Origin: Anniella stebbinsi
Lineage: Eukaryota; Chordata; Lepidosauria; Squamata; Anniellidae
Direction of reading: 5' to 3'
DNA length: 64,000 bases
Assembly (NCBI GenBank): GCA_029215795.1
Contig: JARDYH010000002.1
Span: 44,748,001 to 44,812,000, forward strand
In this document: positions 32,276 through 44,401 of the stretch, in pieces
Layout: each line of letters opens with the position of its first letter
Numbering within the stretch: position 1 is the stretch's first letter
The notes under the pieces: generated by a model
The model's input: only the letters and a program-made list of their open reading frames with translations
Databases searched by the model: none
Told to the model about the DNA's origin: nothing
Translations under genes and position numbers: made by a program

Positions 32276-32905
32276 TACCTCTACAAGGAGGGAGCGCAAA
32301 TCGGGCGTAGAGGCGCGCTATCCCTCCGATTGTGTGCATTATCGAATGCGCGTTAAATAGCGAGTTTTATTTTGAGGCGGGATGTGAAGCCGGCGCCCTG
32401 CCTCCTGAGTAGTGCTGCTGCTGCTGCTGCTGCTGCTGGCTCCCCCGCTCGGCTCCTGGCTCCGCTCCTACCAGGCTCCCGCTGACCTCTCACTCCATCA
32501 TCCAGCTCTCTTTTCCCTTTTTCTTGCCCTGTCCCCCCCCCCCCCCCGTGCACCCTGCCTCCCGAGTGCTGCTGCTGCTGCTGCTGCTGCTGGCTCCCCC
32601 GCTCGGCTCCTGGCTCCGCTCCTACCGGGCTCCGTCTTCCAGCTCCCTTTTCCCTTTTTCTTGCCCTGTTCCCCCCCTTGCTCCGTTTCATTCAATCACC
32701 CCGTCAGTTCCTTCGCTCTCCAGTATAACAACTCGCAGGGACCTGCCTTAAAGAGACAGGCGCCCGCCCGGCCGCCCTACCTCCCCCCTCCCCTCTCCCT
32801 GCCTGCCTCTCGTGCAGAGGTATTAGGCGTAAATGCGCTTCAGCGATGAAGCGCATAATCACTTAACCAGGCGCAAAAGCGAATCCTTGTGGAGGGGACC
32901 ATGGT
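32276..32905. repeat. GC-rich island with internal duplication
   Basis: This is the most CpG-rich stretch of the window. A unit starting CCTGCCTCC and running through a CTG array, CCCCGCTCGGCTCCTGGCTC and a TTTTCTTGCCCTGT block appears at about 32397-32545 and again at 32556-32679. Near the right end ATGCGCTTCAGCGATGAAGC lies in a 10-bp-arm hairpin. The outer strings CCTCTACAAGGA and TCCTTGTGGAGG are inverted, which suggests a transposon more than a promoter. The leucine-rich 145-codon frame comes from the CTG arrays. No target duplication was found, so a true CpG-island promoter remains possible. Confidence 0.5.
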
Positions 32906-33012
32906 GACGAACTGACTGTAAAAAGGGGGAAAAGAAACATTGTTGGATTTTCTTTTCCATCTATTTAATCTTGAACTTATGTTGGTATGTACACAGATCT
33001 GTACATCACATT

Positions 33013-33042
33013 ACTTATTATTATTATTATTATTATTATTAT
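33013..33042. repeat. ATT microsatellite
   Basis: About nine to ten ATT units. Confidence 0.95.
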
Positions 33043-34694
33043 CATCTAAATGTGAGTTTTTAAAAATAAAACAATCATTTTATGAGAGTTTGATGTTTGA
33101 TCTGATTTTATACCATGTCAAAAGTATAAACACGAATAGTCTGACAGACCCCTTTTTTAAACTAAATTTTCTCCTTTAAAGAAGACGTGTTTTATTTTAA
33201 GCTGCTCATTAACAGGGTTTGACAACTTGATCTTCCAGTTGTGCAAAATCCCATTGGAATGAAGAAAATTGAGTGCTGAGGGCAACTATCAGTTTCTGAC
33301 AGAAAACATGGTAAGCTTATCACTTTCTAGCTGACTTTGTTTTCCTAAATAATTGCATGACATGACAGCTGAAATCAATATCTACTGACCTTTCCAGTTT
33401 TGCCCTGCAAATTTTGAATGAGAAATCTTGAATTCAAAATTCAAATTCTCAGTATAGATGTACAATTTTAAGCTTCATAATTTAAATTTAAATCTTCATA
33501 TTTGTTGGCCTCTCTTAATAATTTTGATTTTGACAAAGATGAAATCTCATAAATTGTCAATTGTCAACTGCTAATTACCATTCTTGAATTGCAACATCTC
33601 AGTTTAAAACCTTTGTGCCAAACCAGTTTCTGTAATTTCACAAAATCCTGTGATAAGAACAATCCATGCCCAGAAATAGACAAGACACCTGTAATTGGAT
33701 GAACTAGGGCCACAATTTCATTAACTTGACACCAGAGGAGATATTCAATGGATCAAACTGCTCTGGCATGGTTAAGGCAGGAGATTAATACCAACTCCTT
33801 TTGCTGACTAAAGGAGAATGAACCTCACCTGGACCTCAAGGCAGAGACAATGGACTGTCTGTTTCTGTTCCCTGAGCTCAGGAGTGCAGAACCTATCATC
33901 TATGGTGATGGTGGTGGTAGATTGTCCCCTACCAGACCCTCCACAGGCCAGATAATATAAGTGAGTGTGGCCATGCCCAGTGATGTAATCTCCCAGTCCA
34001 TTTTAACTTTCATTTCCATGCCTCTCCATGTTTCACATTCTTCTGGAGTTGCACGTCTTTCCTCAGCATGGAGAAAGGGACTCAGCCAGTGCTGGGAGAA
34101 GCAACATCTTTTCCCAGCAGTGGCTGAGTCACCAGGTATGAACACTGTTTGGCTAACTCTCGATAAACTTCATTGGATGCATTGGCCTTCTCATTACCAA
34201 GCTTCTTAATGCCTCCCTTGGAGTGATGAAACATGTGAATGAAGAATCATCCAGTGATGGGAGAGGACCCCCCCCCCCCACTGCCTGCATCCCCACCGTT
34301 ATCTCCAATTTGAGATTGAAGATAACAGGTTCCTCTGGGGAAAAATTCTCCAGGGGCAGGGCTTGGATGAACCCAAGGAGGTTCCACAGGCCAGATTAGG
34401 GAGCTTGGAGGACTGGATTAGGCCCACAGGCTGAGGATTCTGTATCCCTGCAATAGGTTAGTAATGACCATTGTCCATACTGACTGGGACTGGTGGGATT
34501 TGTCATGCAAACATTTGGAAGACATGAGAAGAAGCATCCCTTGTTTCCTCTGGGTGCTTTCCAGTTCCAGCATCATCTTCCCACACTGTCCAGTTATAAG
34601 GAGAGAGAGAAACATCTGCTTAGTCCCTTTTTACCCCACCTACAGATCTCAGAAATCGATGCAGGTCCCACTGCAGATCTCTGAAGAAGATGTC
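33043..34694. other. Unassigned DNA
   Basis: I recognise no repeat or gene; a C run lies near 34270. Confidence 0.4.
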
Positions 34695-34702
34695 ATCCTA
34701 CC

Positions 34703-35046
34703 TAGGCTGACCATATGAAAAGGAGGACAAGGCTCATGTAACTTTAACAGTTGTAGAGAAAAGGGAATTTCAGCTGGTGTCATTTGTATGCAATTAGTTC
34801 CTGGTGAAATTCCCTCTTTATCACAACAGATAAAGAGGGAATTTATCTGTTGTGTACAACAGATACACAAGGCTCTGCCTTCTTTTGTATCTGGTCACTC
34901 TAGTATAGTGCCTGCAACTTTAACTGTTGCGAAGAAGAGGGAATTTCACCAGGAACTAATGACAAAGGACACTGGCTGAAATTCCCTTTTCTCTACAACT
35001 GTTAAAGTTACATGAGCCCTGTCCTCCTTTTCATATGGTCAGCCTA
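34703..35046. mobile_element. Dimeric foldback hAT-like element (TGACCA family)
   Basis: The ends are TAGGCTGACCATATGAAAAG and its inverted form. The flanks ATCCTACC (34695-34702) and ATGCTACC (35047-35054) match at 7 of 8. The middle holds an extra short inverted duplication around AAAGAGGGAATTTATCTGTT, making this copy longer than its siblings. Confidence 0.82.
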
Positions 35047-35054
35047 ATGCTACC

Positions 35055-36120
35055 TATACCGATGCTGCAGGAAATAAATGTTCTCTAGGGCAGATAGCCA
35101 CCATTCATTTAGCCACTGTTCACCTTCCATCAGACACTTTCAGTCTCCTTCTCCTCTCCACATATCCTGAGGAAGCAACTCTCACTAAATGACATGCACT
35201 CTTGACCATTATTAGGCTTGAATGAATTTAACACCTGCTAAGGCCTGTAGAGTCAATGCCTTGCCTTTCATGAGGCCTAGAATATTGTCTCTGAGTTCTA
35301 TTAATAGTACTAAACTCTCCTCTTTAAAAAAGAATGCGTGGGAAGTGGCTCCACCTCATGCCACATCTAGCCAGCCACCTCACTAAATTCCACTTGTGAT
35401 CCACAGTCAGTAACATGTGCCCACTGGCTGGCTCAAAAACCCAAATGGTGACTTCAATCTAAATATCCTGATCCATTGTTCTGCCATGCTTGATTCCTTA
35501 CTACTCTTGATACCCCATTTAGTAACAGGATGTTGATAGAAGCCTATGGAAGCCCCAGAGCATCACCTGTTCACTTCCTACCTTGGAAACATAAAAGTGA
35601 GGCCTTGGATGCAGCACCAATATGGAACAAAAACACCCCAACGTGACTGTTGGTAATTGGGTATCCCAGGTCTATATTTTTCATAGGCTGACTGTGCTTC
35701 TGAAGACCCACACAAGATGAATTTATGGATTTTCTGCATTAGGTTAGTTAGTCTACCAGATCCCCTCTCACTCAATAATTATATGAGAGAGTAGACGTTG
35801 AATTATTTTAAACAGTAGAAAGGTGGAAATCAAGTCGGTTTGTGATCAAAGTGAAAATAATGATGTCATTTGCCCTTCAATTGAGTGTTTGCCACAAAAT
35901 GGATAGACCAATTGTATTTCTGTTCCAAGGAACAAGCAATGTTTTATTACAGACAGTTTCTTATCTGTGAGGAAAGCTAGATGACAAATTTTACATGTAC
36001 ATAACAGTGAAAAGTTGTTTTTTGTTTTTGTTTTTAAAGGAGAGGGAGATTGGAAAGCATATGCAATTTGTTGTTTCCCTGCTTGGGATCACACAAAGAT
36101 CAAAACAACTTTTCAGAATG

Positions 36121-36152
<32 letters not shown>

Positions 36153-37082
36153 TTTTAAAGAATCCTCTTACATTCTGCGGGTAAAGAAATACAGTATGTG
36201 ATGATTTTATAAAGAAAATCAATTACCTTCCAATTATGAATTAAAAACTGTTACTGGGCTCTCGAGGGATGTTATTATGTTTCATCTTACAAATATTATG
36301 CAGATGTTCTTCTGATTGGGTATAAAATGCAAGTCACATCTATACAATGTTATCTTCTTGTTGACATTACAGGCTAGTAATGACCCCATCAGTCAACAAT
36401 GGTTGAAATCACTGCTACTTTCTCTTCTTTGGGGGTGGGGGTGGGGAAATATTTCCATCCTTAATGGGCTTTTTTTTATAGAGCATTATGATTCTGCTGT
36501 AGCATTATGATTCTTATGATCAAATTCATTAACAATGGCTCCATTCAATTGCTACTTTTCAAGTCCTTCTCGTGCCAAAGATGGAAATCTCAGGCCACAT
36601 GGGAAGCATAATGGGGAAACTCAGGAAAACATTTTTTAAAAAATCTACACTTAATTAAGATGGCCCGAAGCTCCTGAGCTGTGGTGGTGGACACCACATT
36701 GTATGGCATTGCCTTCCAAATATCTCAGTCAAATTGTGTACCGGTGCTGGAGCTTCTGAAAACAGCTGCTCCCTAAATTACTCTCAATACAATTATTATG
36801 CAATCCAGCTTCTAAAAGAAATGCAGTGGCATACACAATCAAGAGTGTGTTTACAAATTTTCAATTTAATTGTAGAAGATGGATGAGATGTGATTTATAA
36901 AAAGCCACAGTGTTTCATCAGAGTACAAAAACACATTCACAGAGGCTCAGCTCTGTCAGTCATTTAGGGAAAGACATGGGGTCCTATTCTGTGCAGTTTG
37001 TAGGAAAGCCAATGAATTCAGTCAGGTTTCATTGTTTGTTCAAATTAGGTTGCCACACAGAGAATTATCTCTTATTGATCAT
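35055..37082. other. Unassigned DNA with a TG array
   Basis: A TG dinucleotide run lies at 36122-36151. Otherwise nothing is recognised. AT-rich blocks near 36200-36320 and 36770-36900 look like single-copy sequence, but I cannot test conservation. Confidence 0.4.
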
Positions 37083-37361
37083 CACAGAGTGCAGGGCACT
37101 GAATAATAGGCTCAAATTACAGGAAGCCAGATTTCGGCTGGACATCAGGAAAAACTTCCTGACTGTTAGAGCAGTACAACAATATAACCAATTACCTAGG
37201 GAGGTCTTGAGGTCTCCCACACTACAGGCATTCAAGATGGAACTGGACAGCCATCTGTCAGGTATGCTTTCAGGTGGATTCCTGCATTGAGCAGAGGGTT
37301 GGACTTGATGCCCTTATAGACCCCTTCCAACTTTACTATTCTGTGATCCTATGATTCTATG
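37083..37361 (+). mobile_element. CR1 LINE 3' end
   Basis: It translates in part to LKLQEARFRLDIRKNFLTVR and SPTLQAFKMELDSHLSGML, the C-terminus of the CR1 protein. The 3' untranslated part follows and ends CTATGATTCTATGA. It is 5'-truncated, collinear with 27215-27523 and 40740-41018, and non-functional. Confidence 0.85.
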
Positions 37362-38274
37362 AAATTTCACTGGATGAGGATTAGACTTTGAATGCTTACC
37401 AGAACCAAGCAGTATTGCAATTTCAGAGCGTTTTGCTACTAGAATTCTGCCTGCATGCCAAGGATTTAATGGCACAAGCTTCATTGGCTCCAACAGGACT
37501 TTTAATGTGCAGGATTAGACCCCACAGGAGATACCATGTAAGCTTTGCATGGGGGATAGTGTTGCTGCAAAACAATACTTGCATATAACATCTCTTTGGA
37601 CCCCACATGACCACAGATTTGCAGTTCAGGAAGTGGTGAAATGTAGCCAGTGGCCTCCTGCTTTTAAGCCTATCCTGATGGTGTGAACAGAATGAAGTAA
37701 TTTTGACTGGGAAGAGGAAATAGGTTTGAGCTGCAGCAAAGGCTGGTGGCCAAATGAAAACACTTTTACAGCTTATCAGGGATGTATTGCCAACCCACAT
37801 CAGTGTTCCAAGCATAGCCTCTGCATTTTCTGTCATTCCAGACCAGCTGTAGGAAAACAACAGCCTGTTTAGAGTTTCCAAGTAGTTGTTCCCAAAGGAT
37901 CACAAGCCAACATCCTCATTCGAATGCATGGGAGTCATCAAGGCCTGGCAAAGTGGTGTTACAAAGCAATTCACCAGGCAACCATCTACAGAACTGGATT
38001 CAAAGCAAAAGATGGAAATGTATAAAACGTACAAACTTGGCAAAGGTAAGCACAAACAAAAGCTCCTTACTGATAGAATTTTACTTGTAGAAAATTTTCA
38101 GAGATCTCTACAAAGAAAAGAAGACCCATGCTTGCTAATCTTTGTTGTTAAGCCTTGTCTTTACCCATTTTACATGTTGTCTCTCTTGGCCAGGTTATAT
38201 CTCTTGAGTATCTTGGTCTAGTGTTCCCTCCTTTCTTCATACTCTTTACACCACTGAGGCAATGTTGTCCATCT
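37362..38274. other. Unassigned DNA
   Basis: I recognise nothing. The 152-codon minus-strand frame (37423-37881) and the 111-codon frame at 37886-38221 have no identifiable domain. Confidence 0.35.
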
Positions 38275-38332
38275 ATAACCTTTATCTTTTTGTTATAGGG
38301 CAGCATAATAAATAAATAAATAAATAAATAAA
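38275..38332 (+). repeat. Retroposon tail with AATA array
   Basis: TTGTTATAGGGCAGCATAAT leads into seven or so AAAT units, as in a SINE/LINE tail. Confidence 0.55.
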
Positions 38333-38338
38333 GCTTAG

Positions 38339-38474
38339 CCAACCTTCCTCAACCTCATGTCTTCCAGATGTTTGCATGACAAATCCCACTAGCCCCAATC
38401 AGTATGGACAATGGTCAGGAACGATGGAAGCTGTAGTCCAAAAGATCTGGAGGGCACTAGGTTAGGGAAGGTTG
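38339..38474. mobile_element. Palindromic MITE (AACCTTCCTCAACC family)
   Basis: The ends CCAACCTTCCTCAACC and GGTTAGGGAAGGTTG are inverted. Inner strings CCAGATGTTT and AAAGATCTGG, and CAATGGTCAGG, make one foldback. It is a degraded copy of a repeat I recognise from reptile DNA, also at 60746-60866. Confidence 0.65.
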
Positions 38475-39084
38475 TATTAGGCACCAAGTCTCCTGTATTT
38501 TCTTCTCTTCAATTCCATCCAAGTCTTCTTTTAATCTTTTCAAATGTCGTGCCCCTGTCCCATTGCCCTGAATGTCATGAATTTGCTTTTACTTTCTTGG
38601 TGCATCCAGATGTATACTCACCAATTATGGTTTCCTACAATGTCTTCTTGCACTGCCCCTTTTTCTGACCAAATGTTTATTGATTCCCACATCCCTACTT
38701 TAGAATGGAATTGTGCTTGCCCACCAACCCATGAGGCCTTCAGGAAAGAACTTTGGAGTCATTTGCTATTTGCATAGCTCTACATAGGTAAGCAACAATT
38801 GGTAAAAGGCAGTTTGGATAAAATTAGTTGAGATTTTAAACCAACTTACCATAGCATACACAAGCATTATAAACCTTTTTTTCATTTGAAGCTGCTGAAG
38901 AATTTTGAACAAATAATATTCACTTCATGTTATTTCAGAATATTGCAATGACTACTAGTCATGATGTCTTGCTGTGAAATGTGTGAATCAGCAAAATTTG
39001 AGTTTGCAAAAATTCCCCATCTTGAATCTTGTTCCAACTGAAGTCCATATCATATTGTCAGCCTTGCTCCCTTCCCAAAGTATG
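38475..39084. other. Unassigned DNA
   Basis: I recognise nothing. Confidence 0.35.
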
Positions 39085-39303
39085 CATCAATTGTGCACAT
39101 CTTTGCAATGAACTTATTCTTCTCCAAATTGATTAATGTACATGTGCACATTTTTCAAATGTATGCATGCTATCAGACACTTTTTGAAGGGCATGAATCT
39201 CATTGCAAGTATGGAAATGTATGGACTTTGACTCCAGATTGCATCCAAGGTCATGTTCAATCTGGAAGGTGCAAACTGAAACAATTTTTTCATGCATCCC
39301 TAG
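39085..39303. mobile_element. AT-rich hAT-like remnant
   Basis: Blocks of GTGCACATNTTT and TGTATGCATGC precede an end TTCATGCATCCCTA. It is similar in style to 4690, 21780 and 61780. The left end is unknown. Confidence 0.45.
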
Positions 39304-39311
39304 ATATAGAG

Positions 39312-39365
39312 TGCCTGACTAGATAAGCGCTTGGTGTGATCCAGCACAGCTCATCTTCTGTTATT
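39312..39365 (+). mobile_element. Short CR1/L3 3' fragment
   Basis: GCCTGACTAGATAAGCGCTT and GTGTGATCCAGCACAGC match the untranslated end of the copy at 2938-3280. Confidence 0.6.
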
Positions 39366-40132
39366 AAGCTATACATATGTGCAGTTATGGGGTTTGGCAA
39401 CATTGCTACTCATCACACTTCTATTTGAGCATGATGAATGCCCCAAAAGGCCCTACAATTATTTTTCATTAATGGCCATTCACAATATGAGTTGGCATCT
39501 AAAGAGCTATCTTAGACTAAAGTCTCATCAAACTCTGGGGGACTTTATTTGTAAGTGAACATGCTTAGGATCACACTGAAAAAAACCTAAATATTTTCAT
39601 ACATTCATAATTTTTGAGACAATTTCTGATCTTTTCCTTAAAAATTCTCATCATATATATTGATATCAATATATTATGTATTAAATTTGAACAGAATTCT
39701 CTGCTTCAAAATCTCTCCTTTTTCTATCTTCTCTGCTCTCAAATTCTTGTTCACCCTCTGGTCATTTCTCGTCTTGATTACTGTAATCTGCTGCTTGGTA
39801 GCTTCTTTGTTCTGCCATTTATCTTTTCTTCAATCAAAGTACACTCAGTCAAAATAACCTTTCTTACTCATCCTTTTAAGAATTTTACACCCCCTTTTTC
39901 TTTTTTTAAAAAGTCATTATATTGGCATCTTATTGCTTTGCATTTTACTGTTAAATTATGTGCACTTATGTTAAAGGTATTTTGCATTCCCCTTCCTTTT
40001 TTTGTTATTTAAAACACGCACACACACCTGCTCATGATTCATGACAAAATGTGCTTTTTTGTTCTTGTTTCTGCCCCCTTTCTCCCTTCTTTCATACTGC
40101 TGGCAATGATTGAAATAGTCTCCCCAACTGAT
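39366..40132. other. Unassigned DNA
   Basis: A T-rich 132-codon frame (39614-40012) is present but has no domain. A fragment of the GTAAGTCCCA family may lie near 39520-39580. Confidence 0.35.
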
Positions 40133-40310
40133 TAGGGATGCCCGTCATTTGAAAACCTGGCCCTCTTTGGAACTGATGGATCCCTGCTGCCCACCTATCT
40201 CAGCTTGCATTTGCAAACCAAGCAGAGGATTTTTCCATTAATCTGGGAGTGGGGTTTGCACTTTCCCCCTTGTCAATCCACCCTCCAGACAGTTTCCTTC
40301 AATATCCCTA
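40133..40310. mobile_element. hAT-like non-autonomous element
   Basis: It starts TAGGGATGCCCG and ends AATATCCCTA. AACTGAT occurs at both flanks (40126-40132 and 40311-40317). It is short, non-coding and degraded. Confidence 0.55.
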
Positions 40311-40544
40311 AACTGATCCAAACATGCATCTTTATGGAGACCAGCACTCACTGCATGTGAAAGAGGGTTGTGGTGGATGTTCAAACATCTTCTAGAGCCA
40401 GCAGCAATGTTTGTGTGGGCAGTTCTAGCACCCATCCTTTCACCATATTCATTGCAGAGGAATGCAGTCTCCATTTTTTTTTTTTTTGGCAGATTCTCAG
40501 ATATCCGCTCACATTTGAAAAGTACACAGAGTTTGATTGGGAAA

Positions 40545-41018
40545 TTCATTTGCAAGTGGAGCGTGTTCAGAGGAGAGCACTGAGGATGAGAAGGGGTCTG
40601 AAAACAAAGCCCTATGAAGAGAGACTGAAAGAACTGGGCATGTTTAGCCTGGAGAAGAGAAGATTGAGGGGAGACATGATAGCACTCTTCAAGTACTTGA
40701 AAGATTGTCACGTGTAGGAGGGCCAGGATCTCTTCTCGATCAACCCAGAGTGCAGGGCACAGAATAATGGGCTCAAGTTACAGGAAGCCAGATTCCAGCT
40801 GGACATCAGGAAAAACTTCCTGACTGTTAGAGAAATACAGCAATGGAACCAATTACCTAGGGAGGTTTTGGGCTCTCCCACACTAGAGACATTTAAGAGG
40901 CAGCTGGACAACCATCTGTCAGATGTGCTTTAAGGTAGATTCCTGCATTGAGCAGGGGGTTGGACTCGATGGCATTATAGGCCCTTTTCAACTCTACTAT
41001 TCTATGATTCTGTGATCT
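40545..41018 (+). pseudogene. CR1 LINE, C-terminal and 3' end
   Basis: An uninterrupted run translates to [38 protein letters not shown] and [15 protein letters not shown] stop then falls where the family continues with EGQDLFSINPECRAQNNG. This is the thumb/C-terminal region of the CR1 reverse transcriptase. The catalytic domain is absent through 5' truncation. The untranslated end finishes CTATTCTATGATTCTGTGA. Of the copies here it preserves the longest uninterrupted C-terminal stretch. Confidence 0.9.
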
Positions 41019-41157
41019 TTAAAAATGGGCCATTTCATGCTTTAGTCTATGAAGAAACTTACAGCAACTTTGGAAATTTGTGCAAATTGGAGATACTTAC
41101 AACCTTACATTCAATCACATTCTTTTTGCACAATTTTTGGGAACCACGTAGAAAACT

Positions 41158-41206
41158 TCAGCTATTAAGTGGTGTAGAAATGCAGTAAATAAATAAATAA
41201 ATAAAT
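41158..41206 (+). repeat. Retroposon tail with AAAT array
   Basis: TTAAGTGGTGTAGAAATGCA followed by TAAA units is a typical SINE/LINE tail. Confidence 0.55.
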
Positions 41207-42734
41207 GTTCCCATTTATACAAATTGAGCCAGGAATCAGAACCTTGAGCACAAATCAAGGAGAAATGAGCAGTGACTCCATGAGCTTCTTCAGACAGGGG
41301 GAGGGGAAAATTCACTTCCCTCCCATTGCTTTGCCTCATTCTGCTTACCCGCAATAGGGATGAGGAGATTCCTCTTCCTTCACACACTGAAGAAAGAGGA
41401 AGTAAACAAAGACCGCGTGGTCCATTCAGTGGGCATTTTTATTGCACTGCTTTCCTTGTACACAGCAGGAAATGGTGGCACATTTCACTGTAAGAAGAAA
41501 AATAGGATCTTCTGGGGACTTTTCTTTTTAACGGGAAAATGACCAGAAGGGGCAGGATGGTGTAGTGAAAAAGACCCATGAAAATTCATGAGTGCCCAGT
41601 AATGTGCATGCTATAAAATGCTCTTCTGATGAACTTCAATGTTTGGAGAATCTGGGTGAACACAAGGATCACTTGTTTGTACATTTGCAGAAATTCGCTT
41701 TGCCCTGCGAAGGGATTTTTCTGTATAATCACAGTTTATTCAATAAACAAGTTCAAAAAAGAGTGTATTGCAGCAGAGAAACACTGAAGGCTTCATGATT
41801 AGATTTATATATCCATAAAGCTGTAGAGCTATGTGACACAAGGTAAGGTGAACTGAAATTTTACTCCAGACTGCCAGTATATGGGGCTAAAGGAAGGCTT
41901 TCTACTGAGGAACAATATTCAAATATTGCACCCATATAACTCACTGTCTGGATAGTTTCCTTTACATGCAGGGGGCATTGCAAAGGAAGAGTCAATGAAT
42001 CTCTGTAGGAGGGAAGTTACAAAGCAAGCTTTTGATACAGCAGAAGAACAGGAACTTCTATTGGATAAAATAAATGCAAGCCATCACTATCATACTGACT
42101 GTCAATTACTTGGCATGATATTAACAGCTTTGATCACACCATTCTACACCATCTGTTTGCGACCGTACACAAATATATGTTCTTCTTCATAAATGTGTAT
42201 AAGTGATGCCAGAGAAGTCCTTGCAAGCCTGGCTTGGAAATGAGTTTTGGGGATATCTTAAAAGGTCACCTCACAGGATGAGCTCATCCCACCCAAGGAT
42301 CCTCCTAACTACCCCCAAAGCAACTTCCCCATTTTTCCCTTTGTTTACCAGCAAGTGGGGATTGCAGAAGCACCAGGGATGGTGGGTAGAGATCAAGGAA
42401 GAGGCAGGTTTCTTTCTTCCTCCTCCTTCCCTCTCCATCACCATGATATCCTGGGGATGCTATTGCTGTAACCCTTGGGAAGACAACAAGTTTGAAAGAC
42501 CACTACTCTTTAAGACCAGATGCACTTCTCCGCCGTGTGACTACTATGGAAGGCTAAGAGAATACAACAGTCTCTCTCTCTCTCTTTCTCTCTGACAAAA
42601 ACAGAACAGCAACTGGATGCTCCTGACTCTACCTAGATCCACAATTTAGTCCAGTGCAACCTATCCCATTCTTTATGTACCACCTAGTAAGATCATTTGT
42701 TAAAAGATACTTCCAGAAACAGTGGGGGCAGGCT
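41207..42734. other. Unassigned DNA with a CT array
   Basis: A CT run lies at 42570-42593. The 130-codon frame at 42203-42595 ends in the CT array and shows no domain. No gene is supported. Confidence 0.4.
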
Positions 42735-42800
42735 GGATTTGTCGGAGCCTCATTGAACTCAGTGTGGCTTACCTCCAAATAGACAGGATTGCACTGAGAT
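42735..42800. repeat. Palindromic interspersed repeat (GTAAGTCCCA family)
   Basis: CCTCATTGAACTCAGTGTGG, CTTACCTCCAAATAGACAGG and ATTGCACTG follow the family order. Confidence 0.55.
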
Positions 42801-43441
42801 CTGCCTACCCTTCTGGAATGTGTTCAGTTATGGTAACTGGTCACTCAAATGCCAACAACCATTTTTGTTTAATGTTTCATGTACCAAAACTAAGATTGTT
42901 AAACACTGAATCTGTAAGAACCATTGTAATCAATGTAATTTATGATTAACAGTGTGTTGGATCCTAGGTCAATTGATATAGTTTATTCATCTTATTGAAT
43001 TTTATTTCTACAGATTTGTATTCACATTTTATGAATATAAAATTGTACCTGTCCTTTTCACTCTGAAACACCTCAATATCATTAAGCTACAATGCCAGAT
43101 GTTCCCTTCAATGTAAATTGGCTTCAAAAATCCTAAGTGATAATTAACTAGAGGCATTGTGCTCAAACAAAACTAATGATTATTTGTCTCTCTTTGAATC
43201 ACTGGGTTTTGCATGGTCCGCCATTAACCTTTGTGGAATCAAATCAATATGACTACTTCTGGAGTTGCCACAAGTAATAATAGTCACTTTCTGTTCTGAA
43301 TATCCCAGTGTAACCTAACACTTTAAACAAATGAATCTGTCCTTTGATTGCATTAAGTTATACTGATGGTAGAGTGGTTTCTGTAAAGTTTGCAAGACTC
43401 TCTGGCTCTGAGCCAACAGTGTGTGAGTTTATCATGCAGGA
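42801..43441. other. Unassigned DNA
   Basis: I recognise nothing in this AT-rich interval. Confidence 0.4.
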
Positions 43442-43807
43442 TAGGGATGTCACAAGAGTCCAGGTTCTGCCACTTGGCTCCCAGTTTGTGGACCCCCACG
43501 CGTTACCAACTCAGTGTGCACCAAGTCAGGCAAATGTGGGAAGCCATGCTTGCCCACAAGCCACCATTTTGTGGGAAATCACGGGTAATCCTTTTACATA
43601 AATTGTCATTTTGTGCATATGGCAGCCACAAATAGGGCCATTTATGCAAAATTACAGACATAAATGGTCTAATTTTATAAATCACAAAATGGCAATTTAT
43701 ATAAAAGACCTAGCCACCATTTTGCGAGTGATCAACAGAGTCAGGAGGCTTGCAGAGGTCTGGTAAGCAGCGTGCAAGGTGGACAAAGATGTGTTCACCC
43801 ATCCCTA
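43442..43807. mobile_element. hAT-like non-autonomous element
   Basis: It starts TAGGGATGTCACAAG and ends GTTCACCCATCCCTA. It has a foldback middle (TTGTCATTTTGTGCATATGG against CACAAAATGGCAATTTAT). It shares design and several strings with 13171-13692. The flanks do not show a convincing duplication. Confidence 0.6.
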
Positions 43808-43918
43808 ACCCAGCCTATCTATGCATGAACTTTTAAAGGAAGTTAGGATGATATAAATTGTGGAAGAGAGAGGAGGGAATGGGGTGGTGGTGAAACTTTA
43901 CCTGGGGTCCCACTTGAG

Positions 43919-44237
43919 TAGGGTGACCAGATAAAAACCAGGTCAGGACTCATGTAACTTTAACAGCTATAGAGGAAAGGGATTTCAGCCAGTGTCATTT
44001 GTATGCAATTAGTTCCTGGTGAAATTCCCTCTTCATCACAACGGTTAAAGTTGCAGGCACTATACTAGAGTGACCATATTCAAAAGAAGGCAGGGCCCCT
44101 GCAACTTTAACTGTTGTGATGAAGAGGGAATTTCACCAGGAACTAATTGACTACAAATGACACTGGCTGAAATTCCCTTTTCTCTACAACTGTTAAAGTT
44201 ACAGGAGCCCTGACCTGGATTTTATCTGGTCACCCTA
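43919..44237. mobile_element. Dimeric foldback hAT-like element (TGACCA family)
   Basis: The ends TAGGGTGACCAGATAAAAAC and ATCTGGTCACCCTA are inverted. A perfect 8-bp duplication CACTTGAG flanks it (43911-43918 and 44238-44245). The central junction CACTATACTAGAGTGACC is intact. Together with 19215 it is the best-preserved member. Confidence 0.88.
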
Positions 44238-44252
44238 CACTTGAGTAAAGAG

Positions 44253-44401
44253 TCTTTCCACACATACAGACAAATGCATGCAGGCTCTCCTTCCCAATGT
44301 TCCACTGAACATCTGGGGGCACTTTGGCATTGGGGTCAGAATTGTATGTCACTGGTGGGTAAGGAGTCTCTTCACTCTCATTGGCTATATGTGTGGAAGG
44401 G
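44253..44401. repeat. Inverted-repeat element, unclear family
   Basis: TCTTTCCACACATA and TATGTGTGGAAGGGA are inverted ends about 150 bp apart. It may be a distant member of the TTTCCACACCA family. No target duplication was found. Confidence 0.4.

Noticed and set aside
32412..32849. 145-codon leucine- and alanine-rich frame resembling a signal peptide
   Set aside because: The leucine and alanine runs come from CTG arrays read in different frames within a duplicated GC-rich unit; no domain follows.
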